The translations under genes were made by a program, and so were the position numbers. A DNA stretch of 64,000 nt from Archangium violaceum (GTDB taxonomy: Bacteria > Myxococcota > Myxococcia > Myxococcales > Myxococcaceae): the NCBI RefSeq assembly GCF_016887565.1, contig NZ_CP069396.1, positions 5,872,001-5,936,000 of the forward strand. Direction: 5' to 3'. The notes below the pieces were generated by a model that was not told the DNA's origin, searched no databases, and worked only from the letters and a program-made list of their open reading frames with translations. Shown in pieces: positions 12,301 through 20,183 of the stretch (positions within the stretch are counted from its first letter, which is position 1; each line of letters begins with the position of its first letter).

Positions 12301-13420
12301 GCTCGACTTCTCGTCCTTCTCGCGCGTGCTCGACATCGGGTGCGGCCATGCCGCCGATCTCATCGATCTCGGCAAGGAGCATCAGCACCTCGAGCTGCAC
12401 GGGTGCAACATCTCGCCCGACCAGATCGCGGCGGGGCGGCAGCGCATCCGCGCCCTGGGCCTCGACGGCCGGATCTCGCTCCACTACCAGGACAGCTCGA
12501 GGGATCCGTTCCCCTCGACCTATGACCTGGTCATCGCCTACCAGGTCATCCACCACATCCGGAACAAGGCGGATCTCTTCGCGAACATCAGCCGGAGCCT
12601 GCGCAACGGGGGCTACCTGGTCATGGCCGAGACCATCTCGAACATGAGCAGCCCCATCGAGCACCCCGAGTCCACCACGCTCTTCGTGCCCCAGAGCGAG
12701 TGGTCCGAGCTGCTGGCCCGCAATCAGCTCCGGATCGTCGAGTGCGTCGAGGCCAGCCAGGAGATCGCCAACTTCCTCTACGATCCCGACTTCGATCAGA
12801 ACTTCGCTCGGGTGACGCGAGACCTGGACGAGGTGACCCAGAAGCACCTGCACGGCATCCACATGCTGGGGGAGCTGCTCCGGCGCCGGCTGGCCGCCTA
12901 CATCCTGTTCACGGTGACGAAGGACGAGTCGCTGGATGTGGACACGCTCCGGCGCATCAACGCCGAGCGGCTGAGCGCGAGCGCACGCGTCTCCTACGGG
13001 GACGTCTACGCCTCGGTCCAGAAGGGCCCGTACGCGCTGCCCCCCGCTCCGGAGGCCGCGACGCTCGCGGGCTCCTCCGGGTCCACGAGCGCCTTCTCGA
13101 ACGTGTTGCTCTCCGCGGAGCCCGGCCAGCGCGGCCAGCTGCTCGACAGCTACCTGCGCGAGCTGGTCGGCAACCTGCTGAAGATGCCGGTCGCCAGACT
13201 GGATCCGCAGCAGCCCTTGAACACCCTCGGCATGGATTCGCTGCTGTCGCTCGAGCTCAAGCACAAGATCCACGCCGAGACGGGCGTGAACATGCCCCTC
13301 GATGAGGTGCTGCAGGGCGCGAGCATCTCGCACCTGTCGCTCCGGTTGGCGGAGCGGCTCGACGGGAGTGGCACGGGGTCCGCGGCGGAGAGCCAGGACT
13401 GGGAGGAAGGCGAGCTGTGA
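9317..13420 (+). CDS. mtaF: Polyketide synthase module KS-AT-MT(O-methyltransferase)-ACP, no reductase
   Basis: A 1367-residue PKS whose ATG at 9317 overlaps the previous stop by eight bases, suggesting translational coupling. KS: Cys211 in TACSSS, EAHGTGT, NIGH. AT: Ser659 in GHSLGE and HAFH at 759-762, a malonyl signature. Methyltransferase: LDIGCGHAAD from 1005, related to the one in the preceding gene. ACP: GMDSL, Ser1308. There is no KR, DH or ER, so the beta-keto group is left for methylation. This is the layout of MtaF, where O-methylation of the enol makes the beta-methoxyacrylate pharmacophore of cytochrome bc1 inhibitors. Residues about 465-900 are coded by the purine-rich AT segment, part of which recurs at the left edge. 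The alternative is C-methylation giving an alpha-methyl-beta-keto unit. Confidence 0.93.
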   Translation: MSDVMEKLVRGLSPEKRVSLAKMLLRSAGEPVPEKKAVEPVAIIGMGCRFPGGVKDAESFWKLLSEGVDAVQEVPRSRWNVDEYYDADPAVPGKMYTRNGAFLEGADLFDPYFFGIPPRAAANLDPQHRLLLEVAWEALENAGLSPKSLAGSKTGVFIGGGSGNYTELLQTKGADSIDASYLTGNLLTFATGRLSHFLDLQGPSLAIDTACSSSLVAIHLACQSLSSGESTLALVGGVNLILTPQGTITTCKARMLAVDGRCKTFDAEADGYGRGEGCGVVVLKRLSDALADGDNVLAVIRGTATNQDGHSSDLTVPNGLAQQAVIRQALENAGLEPAQVDYVEAHGTGTSLGDPIELRALGAVFARKREDGQPLRVGSVKTNIGHTEYAAGIAGLIKLVLSLQHREIPAHLHFKRGNPYIPWNELPVEIPTQRTAWTARNGKRVGGVSSFGASGTNAHVVVEEAPEQVRKKEGKERPKHVLGLSARNEKALRELAGKYAQHLEGKEQEGLGDACYTANAGRGQFTHRLAVVGETVEGLRKELAEYAKGGKVEQGAVGQAPKAGAAEVVFLFTGQGVQHEGMGRELYETQPTFRAVLEKCDEVLRPVLGESLLEVLYGGKGHLLEKSGVTQPALFALEYALAQVWREWGVKPAAVMGHSLGEYVAACVAGVFSLEEGLKLVAERGRLMEELPEAGRMVAVLTRQEKVEQAVKGYEGRVEIAAMNGPEETVIAGKAEAVEEVVEKLKGQGVECRQLKTTHAFHSPLMGPMEEAFERAAGKVRMGRPELELVTNVSGRAASGGEVSQAGYWRRHLREPVKYWEGLKGLYEKGYRVFVEVGPKPTLVGVGKRYLGKEEAEWVGTLKQGGNDWEQMLGSLARLYVRGVEVDWEGFDKHYARRRMPLPTYPFQRERFWVDSLIPNTDVLVTFYRTIVQLAEVNTSVEFPSLRFATLREPVPGFSWIAMYRPEPEKEASYRKFYDLALQSNQEMARTIYRGLDFSSFSRVLDIGCGHAADLIDLGKEHQHLELHGCNISPDQIAAGRQRIRALGLDGRISLHYQDSSRDPFPSTYDLVIAYQVIHHIRNKADLFANISRSLRNGGYLVMAETISNMSSPIEHPESTTLFVPQSEWSELLARNQLRIVECVEASQEIANFLYDPDFDQNFARVTRDLDEVTQKHLHGIHMLGELLRRRLAAYILFTVTKDESLDVDTLRRINAERLSASARVSYGDVYASVQKGPYALPPAPEAATLAGSSGSTSAFSNVLLSAEPGQRGQLLDSYLRELVGNLLKMPVARLDPQQPLNTLGMDSLLSLELKHKIHAETGVNMPLDEVLQGASISHLSLRLAERLDGSGTGSAAESQDWEEGEL
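11484..12060 (+). repeat. Copy B of the acyltransferase-coding repeat
   Basis: Direct counterpart of bases 1-577. The purine-rich, AGG-using tract of which it is part runs from about 10,715 to about 12,010 and therefore covers the whole AT plus the KS-AT linker; sequence on both sides returns to normal codon choice. Confidence 0.95.
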
Positions 13421-16400
13421 ACACCGACGAACTGGTCGCCGAGCTGTCCAGGCAGGGGGCGACGCTCTGGGTCGAGGGCGAACGGCTGAAATACCGGGCT
13501 CCCAAGGGCGCGCTGTCGCCGGAGACCCTGAACCTGCTGGCCACGCACAAGGTCGCGCTGCTCCAGCACTTGCGACGGCTCGCCGCGGATGGCGAGTCCG
13601 TCCATCCCCTCTCGCATGGGCAGCAGGCGCTCTGGTTCGTCTACCAGGTGGCACCCGACAGCGCCGCGTACAACACGGCGCTGTCCATCCGCATCGTCTC
13701 CGAGCTGGACATCCCCGCGCTGCGGCGCGCCTGCCAGGCGCTCGTCGACCGGCACGGAGCGCTGCGCACGACCTTCTCGACCCACCAGGGTCAGCCGATC
13801 CAGAAGGTCCGTCAACGGGGCGAGGTCCACTTCGAGCAGGTGGACGTCTCGGACCTCGACCCCGAGGCCCTGCGGACGCGGGTGACGCGGGCCTACGAGG
13901 CGCCGTTCGATCTGGAGCGAGGTCCGCTGATGCGCGTGTACCTGTTCTCCCGGGGACCCCGGGAGCACGTGCTGCTGATCGCGATCCACCACATCGTCTA
14001 TGACGGGTGGTCGCTGCTGGTGCTCGGCGACGAGCTCCTGCGGCACCTCTACGCGGCGGAGAAGGCCGGGACTCCGGCCGCTCTTCCCCCGCCGCGCGCG
14101 ACGTACGTGGACTACGTCCGCTGGCAGGCCGAGATGCTCTCGGGGCCCACGGGGCAGCGGCTCTGGGAGTTCTGGTCCAAGCAACTGGCGGGGCCCCTGC
14201 CGGTGCTGAACCTTCCCTTCGCGCGTCCCCGGCCCGCCGTGCAGAGCTACGCGGGTGCCTCGATCCCGGTCTCGCTGGGCGGGGCATTGACCCGGCGGCT
14301 GCGGGCGCTCTCCGAACAGGAGGGCGCCACGCTCTACACCACGCTCCTGGCCGCGTACATGGTGCTCCTGCACCGCTACTCGGGCCAGGATGACATCCTG
14401 GTCGGGACGCCGACGCTCGGCCGCACCCAGCCGCAGTTCGCCCAGGTCGTGGGCAACTTCATGAACATGATCGCGCTGCGGGGGAACCTCTCCGAGGATC
14501 CCTCGTTCCGCGGTTTTCTCGGGCGGCTCCGGCAGACGGTCGTCGGCTCGCTCGCGCATCAGGATTTCCCCTTCCACCTCCTCGTGGAGAAGCTGAACCC
14601 GGAGCGCCACTCCAATCGCTCGCCCATCTTCCAGGTGGCCTTCATGCTCCAGCCGACGCCCCGGGAGGACATCTACCAGGGTGACGAGGAGAACCCGGCG
14701 CTGCCCGGCGGGCTCGTGCTGCGGCCCTTCGACATCCCGCAGCAGGAGGGGCAGTTCGATCTGTCCCTGGAGCTGACGGAGACGGACTCCGCCCTGGGCG
14801 GCGTACTGAAATACAGCACGGACCTGTTCGATGCGGCCACCGCTCGCCGGATGGTGGGTCACCTGGAGACGTTGCTGGAGGGCCTTGTCGAGTCCCCGGA
14901 TCTGCGCCTGTCCGACCTGCCGCTCCTGCCGGCCGACGAGCGCCGCCTGGTGCTCGAGACCTGGAACGAGACCTCGACCCCACTGTCCCAGGCGGCGTGC
15001 ATTCACGAGCTGTTCGAGGCGCGGGTCCAGAAGGCCCCGGACGCCATCGCGGTGGTCTCGGGAGACCAGCGGCTGACCTACCGCGAGCTGAACGCGCGCG
15101 CGAATCGTCTGGCGCATCGCCTGCGGGCGCTCGGCGTCGGCCCGGAGGTGCGGGTGGGTCTGTGCGTCTCGCGCGGCCCGGACATGATCGTCGGCATGCT
15201 CGGCATCTTGAAGGCGGGTGGCGCCTACGTGCCGATGGATCCGACCTATCCGGCGGACAGGCTCGCCTTCATGCTCGCGGACTCCCAGGCGCCGGTGGTC
15301 CTGTCCGAGGAGCGATTGCGCTCGCTCCTGCCGGACACGGCCGCGAAGGTGGTGTGCCTGGATGCCAGGGATGACAGCGCTCCTGGTGAGCTGGACAATC
15401 CGAGGAGCGGCGTCCACGCCGAACACGTCGCCTACACCCTCTACACCTCGGGCTCCACGGGGCGGCCCAAGGGGGTCATGGTCTGCCACCGCAACGCCGA
15501 GAGGTTCTTCGCGGCGATGGACGACTCCATGGACAGCCGCGAGCGGGGCACCTGGCTCGCGACGACCAGCATGTCGTTCGACATCTCCATTCTGGAGATC
15601 CTGTATTCCCTCACCCGGGGCTTCCAGGTGGTGCTCCGCGGCGAGCAGCGGGCGGCGGCCCCCCGGCCGGTGGTTCGCGCCGGTGCGTCCGGCAAGGCGC
15701 TCGAGTTCAGCCTGTTCTACTTCGCCAGCGACGAGCGCGAGAACACGCACGGCAAGTACCGGCTGTTGCTCGAGGGGGCGCGGTTCGCGGATGAGCACGG
15801 CTTCACGGCGGTCTGGACCCCCGAGCGGCACTTCCATCCCTTTGGCGGCATCTTCCCGAACCCTTCCGTCGTGAGCGCCGCCCTCGCGGCGACCACCCGG
15901 AACATCCGGCTCAGGGCGGGCAGCATCGTGCTCCCGCTGCACAGCCCCATCCGGGTCGCGGAGGAGTGGTCCGTCGTGGACAACCTCTCCGGAGGCCGGG
16001 TGGATCTCTCCTTCGCGTCGGGGTGGCACCCGAACGACTTCGTGCTCGCGCCCGAGCGCTTCGCCGATGCGCGGCGCCTCATGATCGACCAGGTCACGAC
16101 CGTCAAGAAGCTCTGGCGGGGAGAGCAGGTCTCCTTCCGGAACGGGCAGGGCCAGGAGGTCGCGGTCCAATCCCTGCCCCGGCCGATCCAGTCCGATGTC
16201 GCGGTCTGGCTGACGGCCGCGGGCAACCCCGAGACGTTCCGCGCCGCCGGAGAGCTCGGCGCCAACGTGCTCACCCACCTGCTCGGCCAGAACCTCACGG
16301 AGCTGGCGAAGAAGATCCAGATCTACCGTGACGCCTGGAAGGCCAGTGGCCATGGCCCTGGAGGCGGCCACGTCACCCTCATGCTGCACACGTTCATGGG

Positions 16401-18669
16401 GGAGGACACCGACAGCATCCGCCAGAAGGTGAACGGGCCTCTTCGCCAGTACCTGAAGAGCTCCGTGGGCCTCCTGCGGTCCGTCATCGGGCCGTTGCCG
16501 CACGGCGCCGAGCTCGAGTCCCTCAGCGAGGCGGACATCGATCTGCTGCTCTCGCGGGCGATCGATCGGTACTTCGATCAGATGGGTCTGTTCGGGACGG
16601 TGGAGGACTGCCTGCCGATGATCGCCAGGCTTCGCGAGCTCGGGGTGGATGAGATCGCGTGCCTGATCGACTTCGGCGTGGACGTCGAGTCCACGCTGAC
16701 GGGGCTCCGGACGCTGAACGAGCTGCGGGAGCGGTGCACCCGGCGCGAGGAGCCCGAGGACATCCCGTCGCTCATCGCGCGGCACGAGGTCACCCATTTC
16801 CAGTGCACCCCGTCGATGCTGCGCATGCTGCTCATGGAGCCGGGCGGCACCGAGTCGCTCCGCGGGCTCAAGAGACTGCTCGTGGGCGGTGAGGCCTTCC
16901 CACCCGCACTGGGCCAACAGGTCCGTCCCCTGGTGGGGGGCGAGGTGCTCAACATGTACGGGCCGACCGAGACGACCATCTGGTCGTCCTTCGATCGGCT
17001 GGCGCATGGTGAGTCCACCATCTCCATCGGCCGCCCCATCGCGAACACCCGGATGTACCTGCTGGATGGGCGCCTGCGGCCCGTGCCGGTGGGGGTTCCC
17101 GGCGAGCTGTTCATCGGAGGGGAGGGTGTGGCTCGGGGCTACCTGGATCGCCCGGAGCTGACGGCGACGCGGTTCATCCCCGATCCGTTCGGACGGGAGC
17201 CCGGTGCTCGCCTGTACAGGACAGGAGACCTCGGGCGCTATCTGCCCGATGGCCGCATCGAGTTCCTGGGTCGTCTGGATCAACAGGTCAAGATCCGTGG
17301 TGTCCGCATCGAGCCGGGCGAGATCGAAGCGGTGCTGCGCCAGCACCCGGAGATCCGTCAGGCGGTGGTGGTGGCGCGAGCCGATGCCGCGGGAGAGGTG
17401 AGCCTCGTGGCCTATGTCGTGGCGGGCCCGGAGGCGAAGGTCGCGCCCTCGGAGCTGCGGCGCTTCCTCCAGGACAAGCTGCCGGCCTCGATGATCCCCT
17501 CCCAGTTCGTCCGTCTCGACGCGCTGCCGCTGACCCCGAACAAGAAGCTGGACGTCCGGGCCCTCCCGGCCCCCGACGCGCCTCCGCCGGAGCTCTCGGC
17601 CGTCTATGTCGCTCCGCGGGATGCGCTGGAGCTGGAGCTCGCCACCCTCTGGGAAGAGCTGTTCGACCTGCGCCCCATCGGGGTCACCAGCAGCTTCTTC
17701 CAACTGGGGGGCCACTCCCTGCTGGGCGTCCGGCTGATGTCCCGGCTGCGCGCGAGGTTTGGCCAGCAGCTCCCGGTCTCGCTCCTGTTCCAGGCCGACA
17801 CCATCCAGAGGATGGCGGCCCTGCTGCGCCAGGAGGGGGTCGGGCTCGCTCGTGAGTCGCTGGTGAGGATCCAGGAGACGGGCGACAAGCCGCCGCTCTT
17901 CTTCGTGCATCCGACGGGCGGAGACGTGCTCTGTTACGCGCCGCTGGCGAGGCAACTCGGCCCCCGGCAGCCCTTCTACGCGCTGCAATCCCTGGCGGAC
18001 CAGGAAGCCGGGTCGATCGAGGAGATGGCGGCGCGGTACCTGGAGGAAGTGCGCAAGGTCCGTCCGACGGGTCCCTACCGCCTCGGCGGCTGGTCCACGG
18101 GCGGAATCGTCGCGCAGGCCATGGCCCGGCGGCTGGAGGAAGCGGGAGAGCAGGTGGAGCTGCTCATGCTCCTGGAGACCTGGTCTCCGGAGATCTACCA
18201 GCGCTCCGACGAGCCCTCCGCGCTCATGGCGTGGTTCGCCACGGATGTGCTGGGCGGGGTGGAGGCGGCGAAGCTCGATCCGGCGCGGCTCGAGGCGCTC
18301 GATGAAGCGGGGCGGCTCGGTTACCTGGTCGAGCGCGCGAAGGAGGTCGGCGCGCTACCGGGTGTCGAGCTTCCGGAGCTGGAACAGCGGTTCCGGATCT
18401 TCGCGAGGAACGCTCGCGCCCTGGCCCGCCACCGGGCGGACTCCTACCGCGGCAGGGTCCTCTTCCTCCAGGCGGAGCAGGTGGCCACGCACCCGACGGA
18501 GACGCTTCCCGCGCCGGCGGAGAGCTGGGGCCAGCGCCTGGCGCAGGCGCTGGTGCAGAAGGTGCCGGGCAATCACTACACCTTGTTGCAGGCCCCCCAT
18601 GTTCGTGAGGTCGCGGACCGGATGACCTGCTATCTGGAGCAACTCGGCGCGCCTTCCGGGCCGCGGTGA
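13417..18669 (+). CDS. mtaG: NRPS with monooxygenase inserted in the adenylation domain: C-A(MOX)-PCP-TE
   Basis: A 1750-residue terminal NRPS; GTG start overlaps the preceding stop by four bases. Residues 1-55 look like a TubC-type docking domain. Condensation: HHIVYDG from 191. Adenylation: TSGSTGRPKG near 675, A4 with Asp722, A5 NMYGPTETT near 1179, NKKLDVRALP near 1375. Between A4 and A5 (about 760-1105) lies a flavin luciferase-like monooxygenase (SFASGWHPND and flanks). PCP: LGGHSL, Ser1434. Thioesterase: GWSTGG, Ser1560, and His1720. Aligning the pocket by eye gives D-I-L-Q-L-G-M-I-W, close to the glycine code. In MtaG/MelG this architecture loads glycine, hydroxylates its alpha carbon and cleaves it, leaving a terminal amide. 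Only this family is known to me to combine these features, so the assignment is strong; the exact product is inferred. Confidence 0.93.
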   Translation: MNTDELVAELSRQGATLWVEGERLKYRAPKGALSPETLNLLATHKVALLQHLRRLAADGESVHPLSHGQQALWFVYQVAPDSAAYNTALSIRIVSELDIPALRRACQALVDRHGALRTTFSTHQGQPIQKVRQRGEVHFEQVDVSDLDPEALRTRVTRAYEAPFDLERGPLMRVYLFSRGPREHVLLIAIHHIVYDGWSLLVLGDELLRHLYAAEKAGTPAALPPPRATYVDYVRWQAEMLSGPTGQRLWEFWSKQLAGPLPVLNLPFARPRPAVQSYAGASIPVSLGGALTRRLRALSEQEGATLYTTLLAAYMVLLHRYSGQDDILVGTPTLGRTQPQFAQVVGNFMNMIALRGNLSEDPSFRGFLGRLRQTVVGSLAHQDFPFHLLVEKLNPERHSNRSPIFQVAFMLQPTPREDIYQGDEENPALPGGLVLRPFDIPQQEGQFDLSLELTETDSALGGVLKYSTDLFDAATARRMVGHLETLLEGLVESPDLRLSDLPLLPADERRLVLETWNETSTPLSQAACIHELFEARVQKAPDAIAVVSGDQRLTYRELNARANRLAHRLRALGVGPEVRVGLCVSRGPDMIVGMLGILKAGGAYVPMDPTYPADRLAFMLADSQAPVVLSEERLRSLLPDTAAKVVCLDARDDSAPGELDNPRSGVHAEHVAYTLYTSGSTGRPKGVMVCHRNAERFFAAMDDSMDSRERGTWLATTSMSFDISILEILYSLTRGFQVVLRGEQRAAAPRPVVRAGASGKALEFSLFYFASDERENTHGKYRLLLEGARFADEHGFTAVWTPERHFHPFGGIFPNPSVVSAALAATTRNIRLRAGSIVLPLHSPIRVAEEWSVVDNLSGGRVDLSFASGWHPNDFVLAPERFADARRLMIDQVTTVKKLWRGEQVSFRNGQGQEVAVQSLPRPIQSDVAVWLTAAGNPETFRAAGELGANVLTHLLGQNLTELAKKIQIYRDAWKASGHGPGGGHVTLMLHTFMGEDTDSIRQKVNGPLRQYLKSSVGLLRSVIGPLPHGAELESLSEADIDLLLSRAIDRYFDQMGLFGTVEDCLPMIARLRELGVDEIACLIDFGVDVESTLTGLRTLNELRERCTRREEPEDIPSLIARHEVTHFQCTPSMLRMLLMEPGGTESLRGLKRLLVGGEAFPPALGQQVRPLVGGEVLNMYGPTETTIWSSFDRLAHGESTISIGRPIANTRMYLLDGRLRPVPVGVPGELFIGGEGVARGYLDRPELTATRFIPDPFGREPGARLYRTGDLGRYLPDGRIEFLGRLDQQVKIRGVRIEPGEIEAVLRQHPEIRQAVVVARADAAGEVSLVAYVVAGPEAKVAPSELRRFLQDKLPASMIPSQFVRLDALPLTPNKKLDVRALPAPDAPPPELSAVYVAPRDALELELATLWEELFDLRPIGVTSSFFQLGGHSLLGVRLMSRLRARFGQQLPVSLLFQADTIQRMAALLRQEGVGLARESLVRIQETGDKPPLFFVHPTGGDVLCYAPLARQLGPRQPFYALQSLADQEAGSIEEMAARYLEEVRKVRPTGPYRLGGWSTGGIVAQAMARRLEEAGEQVELLMLLETWSPEIYQRSDEPSALMAWFATDVLGGVEAAKLDPARLEALDEAGRLGYLVERAKEVGALPGVELPELEQRFRIFARNARALARHRADSYRGRVLFLQAEQVATHPTETLPAPAESWGQRLAQALVQKVPGNHYTLLQAPHVREVADRMTCYLEQLGAPSGPR

Positions 18670-18717
18670 GTCAGGGCTCCATTCGTATCAGTCGGGTCGT
18701 ACCAGGAGGTCTTCGTC

Positions 18718-19698
18718 GTGGGAATTCATGTCGCGAGGTTCAAGGTCGGAGAGGAGACCCGCTGGGGGCTGGTCCGCGAGGAACAGGTCATCCCCATTCC
18801 CGGGCAGTACTCCTCCCTGGCCGAGTTCCTGGGTGAGGGCGCGGCCCGTGCCCGGGCGCTGGCCATGGGAGGGCAGGGGGAGGCCATTCCCCTGGCCCGG
18901 GTCGAGCTGCTCGCGCCGGTCACCGCGCCCTGCAACGTGGTCTGCCAGGGCCAGAACTACCGGAGCCACATGTTGGAGGTGGGGCAGGATCCGGACGCCA
19001 AGGACTTCAACCAATTCTTCCGGAAGGCGTCCTCGTCGCTGGCCTCGAACCAGAGCAACATCCTCAAGCCCGCGCGGGTCCGGATGTTGGATTACGAGAT
19101 CGAGCTGGGCCTCATCATCGGCCGGAAGATCTCGGGGCCCGTGCGGGTGGAGCGGGAGCGGCTGCACGAGTTCATCGCGGGGCTCGTGATCTGCAATGAC
19201 ATCTCCGCCCGGGATCTCCAGCTTCTCGAAGGTCAGTGGTACAAGGGCAAGAGCTTCCGGACGTTCTGCCCCGTGGGTCCGTACGTGTACCTGATCGATC
19301 AGGAGGACATCGCGAGGCTGATGAATCTCAGGCTCGTGCTGTCCGTGAATGGCGAGGTCCGGCAGGACGCCAGTACGGCGGAGATGGTCTACCCGCCAGA
19401 GGAGACGCTCACGGAGCTGTCGGAGCTCATGGATCTGTATCCAGGAGATCTCCTGTTGACCGGGACGCCCAGCGGCGTGGCGGCCGGCCGCAACATGTCG
19501 AAGCTGGCCCGGAGCGTGGGGAAGCTGATCAGCGTGTTCCTGTCCGACAAGACGCTCGCGAAGATCATCTTGAAGAAGCAGTCGGGCGACAACAGCGCCT
19601 ACCTGAAGGACGGCGATGTCATCCGGGCCTCCATCTCCAGCCCGGATGGTGTCATCCACCTGGGGACCCAGGAGAACCGGATCGTTGATGGGCGATGA
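18718..19698 (+). CDS. Fumarylacetoacetate hydrolase family protein
   Basis: 326 residues with GTG start at 18,718 and a clear AGGAGGT ribosome site at 18,704-18,710. The C-terminal two thirds read as an FAH fold: CQGQNYRSH, DYEIELGLIIG, NDISARDLQ, and GDLLLTGTPSG, the acidic residues of which normally hold a divalent metal. Family members hydrolyse or decarboxylate C-C bonds of 2,4-dioxo or acylpyruvate substrates, or hydrate dienoates. It lies 48 bases after the terminal NRPS on the same strand, so it is probably co-transcribed. It is neither the nitrilase-like nor the methyltransferase gene that I recall following melG, so a tailoring, editing or by-product clearing role is only a guess. 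It may also be an unrelated catabolic gene. Confidence 0.85.
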   Translation: MGIHVARFKVGEETRWGLVREEQVIPIPGQYSSLAEFLGEGAARARALAMGGQGEAIPLARVELLAPVTAPCNVVCQGQNYRSHMLEVGQDPDAKDFNQFFRKASSSLASNQSNILKPARVRMLDYEIELGLIIGRKISGPVRVERERLHEFIAGLVICNDISARDLQLLEGQWYKGKSFRTFCPVGPYVYLIDQEDIARLMNLRLVLSVNGEVRQDASTAEMVYPPEETLTELSELMDLYPGDLLLTGTPSGVAAGRNMSKLARSVGKLISVFLSDKTLAKIILKKQSGDNSAYLKDGDVIRASISSPDGVIHLGTQENRIVDGR

Positions 19699-19827
19699 GG
19701 CAACCTGGCCTTCGCCTGCGGCTGCACGGACGAGCGCGACGCCTACGTGCTGCGCTTCCGCATCGACGAGGCGGGGTCAGCGGTGGCGGGTTGAAGCCAC
19801 GCAGGAGCCACCGAGCGAGGAACCCTG

Positions 19828-19990
19828 TCAGAAGAACGGGATGAGGTGGAGGTAGTTGACCCGGACCCGGAACGCCCAGCACGCCCGCGCGTGCAGGGTC
19901 CATTCCTCGCCAGGGAGCTCCCCCTTGGCCTGGAGGAAGAGCTCCACCGGGCCGTCACTCGCCAGTTGGGTGAGGTCCACTCCTCTTCCA
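19828..19990 (-). pseudogene. C-terminal fragment of an unidentified protein
   Basis: About 50 codons ending in a stop at 19,828-19,830 translate to a protein-like tail (DGPVELFLQAKGELPGEEW ... NYLHLIPFF). Upstream the frame loses protein character. I do not recognise the family; a real short gene is unlikely because no start or ribosome site fits. Confidence 0.35.
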
Positions 19991-20004
19991 AGACGGATTG
20001 GAGC

Positions 20005-20085
20005 AGGGGCCCGGAGGGAGCAGCTTCGGGTGGCGCTGGTCGGGTACACCAACGCGGGCAAGCCCAAAGCCGCGCAGCCCCTTGG
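20005..20085 (+). pseudogene. HflX-like GTPase P-loop fragment
   Basis: The + strand frame here reads LRVALVGYTNAGK, which is the hallmark G1 block of the HflX ribosome-splitting GTPase, but the following S-T of the P-loop is replaced (GKPKAAQ) and no other HflX motif follows. It looks like a small displaced piece of hflX rather than a gene. Chance resemblance is possible given only about 14 matching residues. Confidence 0.4.
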
Positions 20086-20183
20086 GGTAGACGCCTGCCC
20101 AGGCCGCCCTCCCATGAGGTGCGCGGCAGGGGCCTGGCTCTCTTCTCCTCCTCTCCTGCTTGAGGGCCGCGCGCTCGAATTTT

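Larger units (their letters stand above)
19699..20183. other. Gap of 485 bp with decayed coding scraps
   Basis: No intact gene is seen. Directly after the FAH stop a 31-codon open stretch (19,699-19,794, +) reads like protein (GNLAFACGCTDERDAYVLRF and on) but has no start. Two further scraps are listed separately: a C-terminal piece on the - strand and an HflX-like P-loop piece on the + strand. The interval marks the edge between the biosynthetic cluster and the disturbed accessory region. Confidence 0.6.

Noticed and set aside
3496-13420. C-methyltransferase reading of both PKS MT domains
   Set aside because: Possible by motif alone, but the MtaG-like terminal enzyme and the KR-containing/KR-lacking order fit O-methylation far better. 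Kept as an alternative, not as the call.
10901-14287. 1128-codon - strand frame (and 10,861-11,994 in another frame)
   Set aside because: Open only because the AT cassette is extremely purine-rich on the coding strand; translation is Ser/Pro/Leu/His low complexity.
13150-17988. 1612-codon open frame on the - strand
   Set aside because: It lies antisense to the NRPS, has Arg/Gln/His/Pro-rich shadow composition and no domain. It results from strong GC codon bias on the true strand.
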